A stretch of 64,000 nucleotides of DNA from an uncultured Prevotella sp. GTDB lineage: Bacteria > Bacteroidota > Bacteroidia > Bacteroidales > Bacteroidaceae. Position numbers and translations under genes: made by a program. Positions 1 through 8,376 of the stretch are shown here, in pieces. The notes beneath the pieces are model-generated. The model was not told the DNA's origin, did not search any database, and was given only the letters and a program-made list of their open reading frames with translations. The DNA is taken from NCBI GenBank assembly GCA_944319815.1, contig CALUEX010000001.1, positions 183,331-247,330 of the forward strand, in the 5' to 3' direction. The first letter of the stretch is position 1; every line of letters begins with the position of its first letter.

Positions 1-2283
1 GATGTAGTCAATGCCCGCCTCGGCAAGCATCGCGCACAGCTCGTCAACGGCCCTGTTGGTGTACGCCGTGAGCAGTATTGAGGTGTCCGTGCGCGTCAGC
101 TCCTCCTCAACCATGAAGCGTATGGCCATCGAAGTCTTGCCCGTGCCCGGCGGGCCTACTAACAAATAGTAGTCGTCGGCTTGCTTGGCAGCCAGCAAAA
201 TGTCGTCATACGCCTCGCTGTATGCCTTCGTCAGCCGTGCCGAGGCGTCCCTTTGAGGTGCTCGCCGGCCAAGAAGCACGTCCTTGCGGGCGGCCGGTGC
301 AGTGACAAACTCGTACAGGCTCCTCAACGCCCCGTCCGCCGATGCGTCGCCGCCGGCGTGCTCTATTGCGTAAGCCGACGTGTCGCCGTCGGCCTGTACG
401 GCGAGTATTGCCGGGTTTCTCTGCCCGTTCTTCAGTGCGAGTTTTATTTCCGTGGTGTGTATTTCGGTAATGCTTGCGCGGTAAAGCAGGCTTTTCCTTA
501 CGTCAGGTTCTTGCCCCTCGTCATAGCGGTAGACGTAAACCATGTCGCCGCGGCGGAAGTTCGGCAGGAAACTGTCGCCCTGTTCGGGCACGCGCAGCGT
601 CAACCTGTCGGGTGCGCCGCCGTCATCCCCGCCCTCCTTGGCCGTTATTTTCAGGCCCGTATATATGTTTCCGGTCTCTATTTTCTCCGTCAACGGCATA
701 TTCCAGAGGTCTGCCGTGCAGCCAGTAACGCCCTCCTGCGACCCCACCTTGCCCAATAGTTGCTCTCGATAGGCGAACGTCGCCATCCTGCAAAAGTATT
801 CGCGTTCGAGCGGTTCAAGGCCTTTCAGGGGTTCGGTTACGGCCTCTATTTGCGGCAGCAGCCACGTGTGGTAGAACATATCGTCGCGTTTCGCCGTGTT
901 GACGGTCTCCGGCGTAAGCATCGGCAGCACCTTCCCGAAGCCCTTTTGGGCAATGATGAAGTCGGTGGCGACTATCTTGTTGCGCAGCTCAATGGCTTCG
1001 CGGAACAGCTTGCGGTAAAAAGCCACGGCCATGAGGCCTTGTTCCGGAGGATATTTCGAGTAAAGCAGACGTATGTCAGTTTTGTCGAAGCCGAGCTTGA
1101 AGTTATATCTCAGCACGCCGTAGTACAGCAACAGCTGCACGTAATGCGGCTCCAGCTGGGTGCTGCCATGGCTTCCCGGCCGCCCGTTCTCTATGTTTCG
1201 GTTCTTGCCAGCCTTCTGTTCCACGAGCAGGCGGTAGTCGGTCGTCATTAGGTCAACGCGCCCTTGCAGTCCGAGACACTCGCAGACGAACGACGGTTCG
1301 AGCACGGCGAGCCCTCGGTCGTGGTCGGCGAACATCACGCTGACGGCCTCGCGTATGTTGGCTGTTTGCGCCTTGATGTCCTGTTTGAACTGTTCGGCGT
1401 TGAAACCCTTGCACGAACAGTATTCAAGGGCTTTCTCTGCGAAGTTGGAGCGCATTGCGTCGGCGAGCCTGAAGGCCGTCCCGTCGTTCACGATGCCGTC
1501 GAGAACGCCCCCCGCGAGGTTGCCGAGCAGTATGGGCTGGCTGTTCGCCCGCGGCCTGATGCGTTCCAAGGTGTAGGTCAGGGGATGGTGTCCGTAGTCC
1601 TTGAAGCACGCCGCAACGGAGCTGATGTCGAGCAGATAGTCAGGTTCGAAGACTACAAGTCCGGGCACAACGACGTGCTCCGCACCCTTGGCAGCTGGTT
1701 CGCTGCCCGCCTGTACGTCATCCATTTTGCAGTCGAGCAGGTTCAGCTGCACGCCCTCGTGCACCATCTTGCGCAGGTAAACGAGGTCGTCGGCCGATAT
1801 GTCAACGGCCAAGAGCTGCCCCGGAAGCCCCTTCTCGGCCGATACGTAGACGTAATCCGTGCCCGCTTCCCTGACGATGCAGCGCACGTAACGCACGTCG
1901 AGACCCTCCGTGCGGTCGTGCGGCTTGTCGTTGGCGGGCAGCTTGCGCAGCAGTTCCCCAGGCACGTCGCAGCCCGTAACGGCAGAGACGAAGCGGCAAA
2001 GGGCGCGCATATCATACATGAAGTCGTCCCTGCCGATGGCCTCGCGACTGTTGGTGTGGCGGCGCATGGCCTGGATTTGCACCCTGTCGGCAAGCCTTAC
2101 GTGGTGCTTCCGGCAAAGGAAGTCAACCTGCGAGAACAGGTTTCCGTATGCCTGCCCCGTGCCGCGCAGCCCTTCATGGCACGCCATCACGAGCGTCTCG
2201 TGCGCCATTTTGTTAAGCGTCGCCGCCTTTACGGAGCCGTAAAGGCCGACAATCTCTATTATTCGGGAATATAGATAATTCAT
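1..2283 (-). CDS. Dna2-like PD-(D/E)XK nuclease / SF1 helicase, 3' end outside window
   Basis: An open minus-strand frame runs from an ATG at 2283 off the left edge, giving at least 761 residues. A Walker A motif GPPGTGKT lies at residues 710-717 (near 133-156), followed by the helicase motif AYTNRAVDEL, as in SF1B Dna2/NAM7 helicases. About residues 335-385 contain VDLMTTDYRLLVEQKAGK and then HYVQLLLYY, the D...ExK and Q-Y pattern of RecB/Cas4-type nucleases. The arrangement nuclease then helicase is that of Dna2-type end-processing enzymes, so a role in DNA repair or recombination is likely. The C-terminal helicase motifs (II-VI) are not in the window. Upstream is an AT-rich repeat with no recognisable promoter. 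Confidence 0.85.
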   Translation of the reverse strand, partial: MNYLYSRIIEIVGLYGSVKAATLNKMAHETLVMACHEGLRGTGQAYGNLFSQVDFLCRKHHVRLADRVQIQAMRRHTNSREAIGRDDFMYDMRALCRFVSAVTGCDVPGELLRKLPANDKPHDRTEGLDVRYVRCIVREAGTDYVYVSAEKGLPGQLLAVDISADDLVYLRKMVHEGVQLNLLDCKMDDVQAGSEPAAKGAEHVVVPGLVVFEPDYLLDISSVAACFKDYGHHPLTYTLERIRPRANSQPILLGNLAGGVLDGIVNDGTAFRLADAMRSNFAEKALEYCSCKGFNAEQFKQDIKAQTANIREAVSVMFADHDRGLAVLEPSFVCECLGLQGRVDLMTTDYRLLVEQKAGKNRNIENGRPGSHGSTQLEPHYVQLLLYYGVLRYNFKLGFDKTDIRLLYSKYPPEQGLMAVAFYRKLFREAIELRNKIVATDFIIAQKGFGKVLPMLTPETVNTAKRDDMFYHTWLLPQIEAVTEPLKGLEPLEREYFCRMATFAYREQLLGKVGSQEGVTGCTADLWNMPLTEKIETGNIYTGLKITAKEGGDDGGAPDRLTLRVPEQGDSFLPNFRRGDMVYVYRYDEGQEPDVRKSLLYRASITEIHTTEIKLALKNGQRNPAILAVQADGDTSAYAIEHAGGDASADGALRSLYEFVTAPAARKDVLLGRRAPQRDASARLTKAYSEAYDDILLAAKQADDYYLLVGPPGTGKTSMAIRFMVEEELTRTDTSILLTAYTNRAVDELCAMLAEAGIDYI

Positions 2284-2372
2284 AATGCACATTGTTTAAT
2301 TCATAATTCACAATGCATAATGCATAATTGGGCTGCGCATTAATGCATAATTCATAATGCACAATGCATTAA
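2284..2372. repeat. Family E AT-rich repeat (TTCATAATGCACAATGCAT type)
   Basis: Overlapping copies of CATAATGCA/TGCATTAAT and TAATTCATAATTCA fill the whole gap between two minus-strand genes. They can pair with each other. Related ATTCATTATTCATT runs occur at 5700, 38757, 50820 and 50960. Confidence 0.7.
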
Positions 2373-3380
2373 TCACTGACCTCCCAACCTGCCGAAGAAC
2401 TCTATGATTTCCTCCCACGTCTTGAATGTGTCGTCGCCGAAGCGCACTCGCGTGCCCACGAAGCCGTCCGCGCCGAGGTCGTCTGACGGGTCGATGAGGT
2501 AGTCGCCGTAAAGAAGGTCCTTGCGGTTGGTGAACACCACGTGCTCCCAGGCCGGCACGTTGACCGTCCGCTGCGCCCAGGCTGCGTCTTCGGCGATGCG
2601 TTCCGGCGCATTCGTTGGCGAAGGGGCAACGACGTAAATGTCGTAATATTCGAGCAGGAAGGTGTACGCCTTCATCGCACTCGATTGCTGGTTGCCGCGC
2701 GCGTCGCGCAGGGCGTCGATGCTGATGTATATGATTGGCCGCGTGCGCCCCGCCTGCCGGTCGTCAATCCAGCGGATGACGGGGATTACGGAGTGCAGCA
2801 GCGTCTTGTCGTTCATGCGGTGTTCGCCGTGGAAGCTGATAGCGTTGCGGTAGTGGGAGGCGAACAAGTCCATCGTGTGGACTACCGGGTCTTCGTCGCC
2901 GAAGAGTCCGAACACGCGCCGGCGGCTCTCCTCTTGCGTCACGCCTGAGAAGCACTGGACCGTCATCTCCTTGTATTCCTCCACCAAGGCCTTTGTCACG
3001 ATAAAGTCCTGCACGCCGTTCTGGCGCGGGTTGAGGAACGTGTTTTTGCCCACCATGCCGTGCTTCAGCATCGTGTCGCCCATCTGGAACGCCGGGTTGA
3101 CCAATATTCGGTCGTACCCGTAGAGCATTTCGGCGTACATCCCACCCATCGACGTGCCTATGATTAGGTCGGGTTGCTCCCTCGCGCAGGTGTCCTTCAG
3201 CAGGGCGATAGCCTCCGAAGGATGCAGCGGCAGGTCGGGAGCAACTACCGTAGCGCCTGGAAGCATCTCGCGGATTTTGGCCACCGTGCCCGACTGCCCC
3301 GACGAGGCGAAGCCGTGGACGTAAAGTATTTTCTTTCCCTTCATCATCTCCGGGAACTGTATTTTGTAGTTTATTTCCAT
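2373..3380 (-). CDS. YqiA-family esterase fused to a degenerate HAD nucleotidase-like domain
   Basis: 335 residues. Residues 17-205 are a UPF0227/YqiA alpha/beta hydrolase: YVHGFASSG at 20-28, nucleophile elbow GTSMGG with Ser77, acidic GDEDP at 161-165 and a likely catalytic His187 in GEHRM. Residues 214-335 resemble the 5'(3')-deoxyribonucleotidase branch of the HAD superfamily, including DYLIDPSDDLGADGF at 293-307. The expected DxD start is SID (220-222), so the nucleophilic Asp is missing and phosphatase activity is doubtful. The role is unknown; esterase or thioesterase activity is inferred from family only. A promoter-like box lies at 3415-3445. The gene stands alone downstream of trpG. 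Confidence 0.85.
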   Translation of the reverse strand: MEINYKIQFPEMMKGKKILYVHGFASSGQSGTVAKIREMLPGATVVAPDLPLHPSEAIALLKDTCAREQPDLIIGTSMGGMYAEMLYGYDRILVNPAFQMGDTMLKHGMVGKNTFLNPRQNGVQDFIVTKALVEEYKEMTVQCFSGVTQEESRRRVFGLFGDEDPVVHTMDLFASHYRNAISFHGEHRMNDKTLLHSVIPVIRWIDDRQAGRTRPIIYISIDALRDARGNQQSSAMKAYTFLLEYYDIYVVAPSPTNAPERIAEDAAWAQRTVNVPAWEHVVFTNRKDLLYGDYLIDPSDDLGADGFVGTRVRFGDDTFKTWEEIIEFFGRLGGQ

Positions 3381-3414
3381 CCTCTTGCGTTGCTTTTAAT
3401 GTTGATTAGCCGTA

Positions 3415-3445
3415 CAAAATTACACAAAATCGGGCTAACGTGAAA
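3415..3445 (-). promoter_or_regulatory. Bacteroidetes-type promoter of the YqiA-like gene
   Basis: The minus strand reads TAATTTTG (3415-3422), matching TAnnTTTG, preceded after 19 nt by TTTC (3442-3445), a one-mismatch -33 box. The predicted 5' UTR is about 30 nt. Confidence 0.55.
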
Positions 3446-3451
3446 ATAATA

Positions 3452-3560
3452 TGCCACCTTTCGCGGTGCAAAAGGCGGCAAACGGCACGCTAAAAGGGCA
3501 TCTTTTGCAACGCGAAAGATGCCCTTTTGCCAACCGCCTGACTATCAGGCGGTTGGCAAT
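3452..3560 (-). repeat. Family A 22-bp array (A1), likely terminator of trpG
   Basis: Three contiguous 22-nt units end with GCACGCTAAAAGGGCATCTT and its inverse unit, so AAAAGGGCATCTTTT faces AAAGATGCCCTTTT as a hairpin. The closing palindrome GCCTGACTATCAGGC sits next to the trpG stop. The position suits a rho-independent-like terminator for the trp operon. Confidence 0.75.
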
Positions 3561-3583
3561 ACGCCAGGAATGATGCCCCAAGG

Positions 3584-4147
3584 CTATAGCTTCAGCCAGT
3601 TGTCGAGCATCTTGCGGCCCAGCGGAGTGAGCACGCTCTCGGGGTGGAACTGCACCCCGCGTATGTCGTAATGCCTGTGGCGCATGGCCATGATTAGGCC
3701 GTCGTCGCTTTCGGCGGTCACTTCAAGACAGCCGGGCAGCCCCTCGCGGCTCACCGCCCAGCTGTGGTAACGCCCCATCATGATGCGCCTTGGGCATCCG
3801 GCGAACATCGGGTCGGCGCCCGTCTGCGTGCCCTCGGTGGCTACGCCGTGGTAAACCTTGTCGAGGTTGACCAGCTGCGCACCGAACACCTGACCTATTG
3901 CCTGGTGGCCGAGGCACACTCCGAGCATGGGCTTCATGCCCTTGTAGCGTTCTATCACGCCGAGCAGCTGGCCCGCCTCGCCGGGTATGCCGGGACCGGG
4001 ACTAAGCACGAGCTTGTCGAACGGCATCAGCTGCGGCAGCTCGAAGCGGTCGTTCCTGTACACGCTGACCTCCGCCCCAAGCTCCTTCAGTATGTGTACG
4101 AGGTTGTACGTGAAGCTGTCGTAATTGTCAATCACTGCTATTTTCAT
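3584..4147 (-). CDS. trpG: Anthranilate synthase component II (glutamine amidotransferase)
   Basis: 187 residues, the normal length for a stand-alone TrpG. It releases ammonia from glutamine for TrpE. The class I amidotransferase triad is visible: Cys78 in GVCLGHQAIG, with His167 and Glu169 in QFHPESVLTPLG; LSPGPGIPGEAG lies at 48-59. It is the last gene of the minus-strand trp run, 137 nt after trpE, the gap being a family C repeat. A family A hairpin array follows. PabA-like dual use in folate synthesis cannot be excluded, but the neighbours argue for tryptophan. Confidence 0.95.
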   Translation of the reverse strand: MKIAVIDNYDSFTYNLVHILKELGAEVSVYRNDRFELPQLMPFDKLVLSPGPGIPGEAGQLLGVIERYKGMKPMLGVCLGHQAIGQVFGAQLVNLDKVYHGVATEGTQTGADPMFAGCPRRIMMGRYHSWAVSREGLPGCLEVTAESDDGLIMAMRHRHYDIRGVQFHPESVLTPLGRKMLDNWLKL

Positions 4148-4231
4148 TGTCGTTGATTTTGTCTATGGTTTCATGCCGTGCCCATGCGCACTGCCATGCG
4201 CGTGGCGACAGCGTGCGCAAGCGGCACGGCT

Positions 4232-4281
4232 AATGTCTTTAACTACTTTAACTACCTTAACTCCTTTAACTACTCGCATGG
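4232..4281. repeat. Family C AACTCCTTTAACTAC array (C1)
   Basis: Nine-nt units (TTTAACTAC, CTTAACTCC, TTTAACTAC) fill the trpE-trpG junction. The rest of the 137-nt gap shows only GC-rich CATGCGCGTGG-type sequence. Confidence 0.7.
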
Positions 4282-4284
4282 CGA

Positions 4285-5709
4285 TTATATTTCTTCCGCC
4301 ATCTCTACGGCCTTGCGCAGCGCGCCGAGTTTGTTGTTCACCTCCTGCAGTTCGCGCTCCTCGTCGCTGGCGGCGACGATGCCTCCGCCGGCCTGCATCC
4401 ACAGTTCGCCGTTACGACTGACAAAGGTGCGTATGGTGATAGCCTGGTTCAGGTCGCCCGTGAAGCCGATGTAACCCACGCATCCGCCGTAAGCGCCGCG
4501 GCAGTGGGGCTCCAGTTCGCTGATAATCTGCATCGCCCTGACCTTCGGCGCGCCGCTAAGCGTCCCTGCCGGGAAGGTGTCAATGAACGCCTTTACGGGG
4601 TCGGCACCGTCGTTTAAAGTGCCGCTTACGCGGCTGACAAGGTGGATAACGTGGCTGTATTGCTGTACGTCCTTGTACAAGTCAACGTGCACCCCGTGGC
4701 AGTTTCGGCTCAAGTCGTTGCGCGCCAGGTCAACGAGCATCACGTGTTCGGCGTTCTCCTTAGGGTCGTTCCGTAGCGTCTCGGCAGCCGCCTTGTCGGC
4801 CTCCGCGTCGCCCGTTCGCCGCGTGGTGCCCGCTATGGGGTCTATTATGGCGCGGCGTTTCTCTATGCGGCAGTGGGTCTCGGGACTGCTTCCAAGTAGT
4901 CGGAAGCCGCCGAAGTCGAAGTAAAAAAGGTAGGGCGAGGGGTTGATGCTGCGCAAGGCACGGTACAGGGCGAAGTCGTCGCCCTCGTATTCCTGCACGA
5001 AGCGCCGCGACAGGACTACCTGGAACACGTCTCCACGGCGGCAGTGGGCTATGCCTCGGCGTATGTTCGCCTTGTGCTCCTCGTCCGTCAGGGGCGACGT
5101 TATGCCGCCCACGCGCCTGAAGGGGTACACGTTCACGTTACCCTTCTCTGCCGTCAGGCGCAGCCGTTCGAGGCGTTCGGTTGCGTCTTCGCCGTCTGCC
5201 GCAAGGGTGGTAAGGGTCATCCTGCCGTCAAAGTGGTTAAAGGCGATGACGTCGCGGAACAGCACGTAGCACACGTCGGGCGCGTCGTTCTTGTCAGCCC
5301 CGCCGTCTTTCACGTCGATGTTCTCGAAATATCTCACGGCGTTGAACGACGTATAACCGTACAGGCCGCAGCTTCCCGCCCCGTCGCCCGTCACGTTGAA
5401 GCGCGCCAGAAAGCCGTTGATGGCCTTGTCACAGGTATATTCGTCGGTTATCCGGGTGGTCTCCGCCGTGCCGTCGGGATAGCTTAGTTCCACCTGTCCG
5501 CGCCGTATTGACACGCTGCCGATGGGCGTTGAGCACACGAACGAGCGGCTGTTGGCGCGGTCGTGGTAGTCTGAACATTCCAAAAGTACGCTCTGCGCGC
5601 TCGTGTCGCGCAGCCTCATGTAGGCACAAACTGGCGTAACCATGTCGGCAAGTGCCGTCAGGCTGACCGCCTTGAAGTTGAATTTATTATTTCCCATGCT
5701 ATTTTTCAT
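4285..5709 (-). CDS. trpE: Anthranilate synthase component I
   Basis: 474 residues. Converts chorismate plus ammonia (from TrpG) to anthranilate, the first committed step of tryptophan synthesis. The C-terminal chorismate-binding half is clear: IDPIAGTTRRTGD, LVDLARNDLSRNC, PAGTLSGAPKVRAMQ, YGGCVGYIGF and MQAGGGIVAASDEE. The last motif is the typical end of TrpE/PabB enzymes. ATG at 5709 is used; an ATG four codons later (5697) is an alternative. Feedback-site residues near the N-terminus were not checked. It follows trpB after 120 nt of repeat. PabB is the main alternative, rejected because of the operon. Confidence 0.95.
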   Translation of the reverse strand: MKNSMGNNKFNFKAVSLTALADMVTPVCAYMRLRDTSAQSVLLECSDYHDRANSRSFVCSTPIGSVSIRRGQVELSYPDGTAETTRITDEYTCDKAINGFLARFNVTGDGAGSCGLYGYTSFNAVRYFENIDVKDGGADKNDAPDVCYVLFRDVIAFNHFDGRMTLTTLAADGEDATERLERLRLTAEKGNVNVYPFRRVGGITSPLTDEEHKANIRRGIAHCRRGDVFQVVLSRRFVQEYEGDDFALYRALRSINPSPYLFYFDFGGFRLLGSSPETHCRIEKRRAIIDPIAGTTRRTGDAEADKAAAETLRNDPKENAEHVMLVDLARNDLSRNCHGVHVDLYKDVQQYSHVIHLVSRVSGTLNDGADPVKAFIDTFPAGTLSGAPKVRAMQIISELEPHCRGAYGGCVGYIGFTGDLNQAITIRTFVSRNGELWMQAGGGIVAASDEERELQEVNNKLGALRKAVEMAEEI

Positions 5710-5860
5710 TATTCATTCTTAATTCTTCATTTAATCGCCAGCGTCCGTTAACCAAGCGTAAAGCGACAAGACATTTGTCTTTAACTCCTTAGTGAGCGAA
5801 GCGAACGATAACTACTTTAACTCCTTTAACTACTGATGAATGGGAGCGTAGCGGACATTC
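5710..5860. repeat. Family C composite (C2) overlapping the 3' end of trpB
   Basis: Starting at 5770, GACATTTGTCTTTAACTCC, a GTGAGCGAAGCGAACG hairpin and AACTAC/AACTCC units run into the trpB stop. The trpB tail GATGAATG...CATTCATC is itself an 8-bp inverted repeat and recurs at 25945-25986. Positions 5710-5735 carry a short family E run. Confidence 0.75.
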
Positions 5861-7041
5861 ATCTTATATTTCAAGTATGTTTCCACGTCCTTGTCGCCCC
5901 TTCCGCTTAGCGTCAGCACGACAACGTCGTCGGGCTTGAACGTCACCTTGCAGAGCGCGGCAAGCGCATGGGCACTCTCTATGGCAGGGATTATGCCCTC
6001 GAGGCGCGTCAGTTCGTAGCCGGCACGTATGGCCTCGTCGTCGTTGATGGCAAGAACCTCGCTGCGGCCACAGGCCGCCATGTTGCAGTGCATGGGCCCT
6101 ACGCCGGGATAGTCGAGGCCGGCCGACACGCTGAAGGCCTCCTCTATCTGCCCGTCGTCGGTCTGCATCACGAGCATACGCGCACCGTGCAGTATGCCCA
6201 GCGTGCCCCGGTGCAGCGTGGCGGCGGTGCGCCCACTGTCTATTCCGCTGCCGCCGGCCTCGGCAAGGATGATGCGCACGCGGTCGTCGTCGGCGTAGTG
6301 GTAGATTGTCCCGGCAGCGTTCGACCCTCCGCCGATGCACGCCATGAGGCAGTCAGGCCAGTCGCGGCCCTCCTTTTCGAGCAGTTGCACCTTTATTTCC
6401 TCGGATATTACGCTCTGCATACGCGCCACGAGGTCGGGGTAGGGGTGAGGCCCCATGGTTGAACCGACGGCATAATACGTGTCGGAAGGGTGGCTGCACC
6501 AGTAGCGTATGGCCTCCGAGCAGGCGTCGCTAAGCGTCATGTTGCCCGTCGTTACGGGGCAGACCTCCGCGCCGAGCATACGCATACGCTCAACGTTCTG
6601 CCGCTGGCGCTCGATGTCGGTCTGCCCCATGAACACCTTGCAGTCCATCCCCAGCAGGGCGCAAGCCGTGGCCGTGGCCACCCCGTGCTGCCCCGCGCCG
6701 GTCTCGGCTATGACGTGCGTCTTGCCCATGCGCCGCGCAATGAGCGCCTGTCCGATGGCGTTGTTTATTTTGTGCGCGCCCGTATGGTTGAGGTCTTCGC
6801 GCTTCAGGTAGAGCCGGCAGCCGTATTTCTCGCTCATGCGGCGTGCGAAGTAGAGGGGCGACGGCCTTCCCACGTAGTCGCGGAGCAGGCTGCGGTATTC
6901 GCGCTTGAAGTCGTCGCTCTCGATGATTGGCAGGTAAGCGTCCTGCAACTCGCTTACGCAGCGGTGCAATATTTCGGGGATATACGCCCCGCCGAACTCC
7001 CCGTAGAAGCCGTGGTCGGGGCTGGAATAACTGTGTTTCAT
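5830..7041 (-). CDS. trpB: Tryptophan synthase beta chain
   Basis: 403 residues from the ATG at 7041 (MKHSYSSPDHGFYGEFGG); an in-frame upstream extension to 7110 has no TrpB homology. PLP-dependent condensation of indole with serine. The Schiff-base lysine lies in HTGAHKINNAIGQ, the phosphate-binding loop in CIGGGSNAAG, and ETGAGQHGVATA is intact. This is a class TrpB1 chain that partners TrpA. Oddity: after DVETYLKYK the last residues MNVRYAPIHQ are encoded by a dispersed repeat that occurs again far away at 25945. The 404-nt gap from trpA holds families A and B. Confidence 0.97.
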   Translation of the reverse strand: MKHSYSSPDHGFYGEFGGAYIPEILHRCVSELQDAYLPIIESDDFKREYRSLLRDYVGRPSPLYFARRMSEKYGCRLYLKREDLNHTGAHKINNAIGQALIARRMGKTHVIAETGAGQHGVATATACALLGMDCKVFMGQTDIERQRQNVERMRMLGAEVCPVTTGNMTLSDACSEAIRYWCSHPSDTYYAVGSTMGPHPYPDLVARMQSVISEEIKVQLLEKEGRDWPDCLMACIGGGSNAAGTIYHYADDDRVRIILAEAGGSGIDSGRTAATLHRGTLGILHGARMLVMQTDDGQIEEAFSVSAGLDYPGVGPMHCNMAACGRSEVLAINDDEAIRAGYELTRLEGIIPAIESAHALAALCKVTFKPDDVVVLTLSGRGDKDVETYLKYKMNVRYAPIHQ

Positions 7042-7105
7042 CGTTTTCTTCACTTTAAATTTAATGTTGGAATAACTTATATGAATGTCCGCAAGCTGCA
7101 CGATA

Positions 7106-7218
7106 CCCACTTGTAGGGACGCACGGCTCGTGCGTCCGGGTAATGTTGTTTGTACACACGTACCGTAATTATACCATTGTTGAGCGGACGCACGAGCCGT
7201 GCGTCCCTACAAGTGGGT
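7106..7218. repeat. Family B palindrome pair (B1)
   Basis: Two ~33-bp copies (7106-7138 and 7185-7218) in opposite orientation, each centred on GGACGCACGGCTCGTGCGTCC flanked by CTTGTAG, separated by 46 nt. Each copy is palindromic, and the pair forms a larger cruciform-like inverted repeat. They lie in the trpA-trpB gap, within the 5' leader of trpB. Confidence 0.85.
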
Positions 7219-7290
7219 GCGGGTAATGGCAACAGGCAATGCACGTATGGGTGTTTGCGGATGTTCATTATAACTCGTTTTGCATTCTAT

Positions 7291-7412
7291 CGCCAACTGC
7301 CTGATTATCAACCTGTTGTCAATAGGTGTCCTTTTACCATGCGAAAGGTACCCTTTCGTCTTGTAAAAGATGCCCTTTCGTTCGGCAAAAGGTGGCCTTT
7401 CGCATGGCGACG
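7291..7412 (-). repeat. Family A 22-bp array (A2) downstream of trpA
   Basis: About four 22-nt units such as ACCATGCGAAAGGTACCCTT and CGTCTTGTAAAAGATGCCCT, bordered at 7291-7320 by the closing element CTGCCTGATTATCAACCTGT. Hairpin capacity is weaker than in A1. Confidence 0.7.
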
Positions 7413-7445
7413 GGCCACGGGCGCAACGCCGGGCGGGCACGCGGC

Positions 7446-8222
7446 TCACTGCCGCAGGGCCTCCTCAAGGCGGTCGAGAGCCTTGTCGGCGTCGCCTTCC
7501 TCGCTCAAAAGGGTGACGAACTTGCTGCCTATGATTGTGCCGTCGGCGTTCGCCCGCGCGCTCTCTAACGTCTGCCTGTTGGATATTCCGAAGCCTACCA
7601 TGCGCGGGTTGCGCAACTTCATGCCGTCGATGCGGCGGAAATACTCCTGCTTCGCCTCGTCGAACGAACCCTGCGCGCCCGTCACCCCGGCCGACGAAAC
7701 CATGTAGATGAAGCCGTCGGTGTGCTCGTCGATGAGCCGTATGCGCTCTTCGCTGGTCTCGGGGGTGAGCATCATGATGACGCGCACGCCGTAACGGTCG
7801 GCTATCGGCTTGATGTCGGCCATGTAGTCGGCAAAGGGCAGGTCGGGAATGATGGCCCCCGACACGCCGTTGTCGCGGCAACTGCTGAAGAAAGCGTCGT
7901 AACCGTAGTGCATTATGACGTTGAGATAACCCATCAGCACTATGGGGATGTTCACTTGGCCGTTTACCTCGGCAAGCTGGGCGAACAGCCGCCGCAGCGT
8001 CATGCCGTTGCGCAGGGCCGTCGTGGCGGCGCCCTGGATTACGGGGCCGTCGGCCAGCGGGTCGCTGAAGGGTATGCCTACCTCAACCATATCGACGCCA
8101 CGGCGGTCGAGCGTGCGTATTACCTCGGCCGTATTGTCAAGCGTCGGGCAACCCGCGCAGAAGTATAGCGAGAACAGTTTGCGCCCGTTGCGCGTTGCGA
8201 ATAATGAGTTTATTTTGTTCAT
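7446..8222 (-). CDS. trpA: Tryptophan synthase alpha chain
   Basis: 258 residues. Cleaves indole-3-glycerol phosphate to indole and glyceraldehyde 3-phosphate within the alpha2-beta2 complex. Catalytic Glu and Asp lie in MVEVGIPFSDPLADGP, and GVSGAIIPDLPF and YMVSSAGVTGAQG are conserved phosphate-site and loop regions. The start MNKINSLFATRNGRKLFSLY is typical of Bacteroidetes TrpA. It follows trpCF after 114 nt. It precedes trpB, its partner, by an unusually long 404-nt gap filled with repeats; in many genomes the two genes touch. Confidence 0.97.
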   Translation of the reverse strand: MNKINSLFATRNGRKLFSLYFCAGCPTLDNTAEVIRTLDRRGVDMVEVGIPFSDPLADGPVIQGAATTALRNGMTLRRLFAQLAEVNGQVNIPIVLMGYLNVIMHYGYDAFFSSCRDNGVSGAIIPDLPFADYMADIKPIADRYGVRVIMMLTPETSEERIRLIDEHTDGFIYMVSSAGVTGAQGSFDEAKQEYFRRIDGMKLRNPRMVGFGISNRQTLESARANADGTIIGSKFVTLLSEEGDADKALDRLEEALRQ

Positions 8223-8289
8223 ATAGCATGGTTTTTAATTAATATTCCAGAACTTCCCCACCATCGTTAATAAGGAATGAAACCAACAG

Positions 8290-8376
8290 GGCATTTGTCT
8301 TTAACTCCTTAGCGACCGAAGGGAGCGATAACTTCTTTAACTACTTGAACTACTAACGGAGCGTAGCGAAGTGATG
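8290..8376. repeat. Family C composite (C3) overlapping the 3' end of trpCF
   Basis: GCATTTGTCTTTAACTCC, the hairpin GCGACCGAAGGGAGCG and AACTTC/AACTAC units continue through ACTAACGGAGCGTAGCGAAG into the last codons of trpCF, which encode TSLRSVSSSSS. Confidence 0.75.

Noticed and set aside
1264-2274. Long plus-strand open frame opposite the Dna2-like gene
   Set aside because: Its protein shows no motif, is rich in H/V/R as expected for antisense frames of GC-rich genes, and the minus strand has nuclease and Walker motifs.
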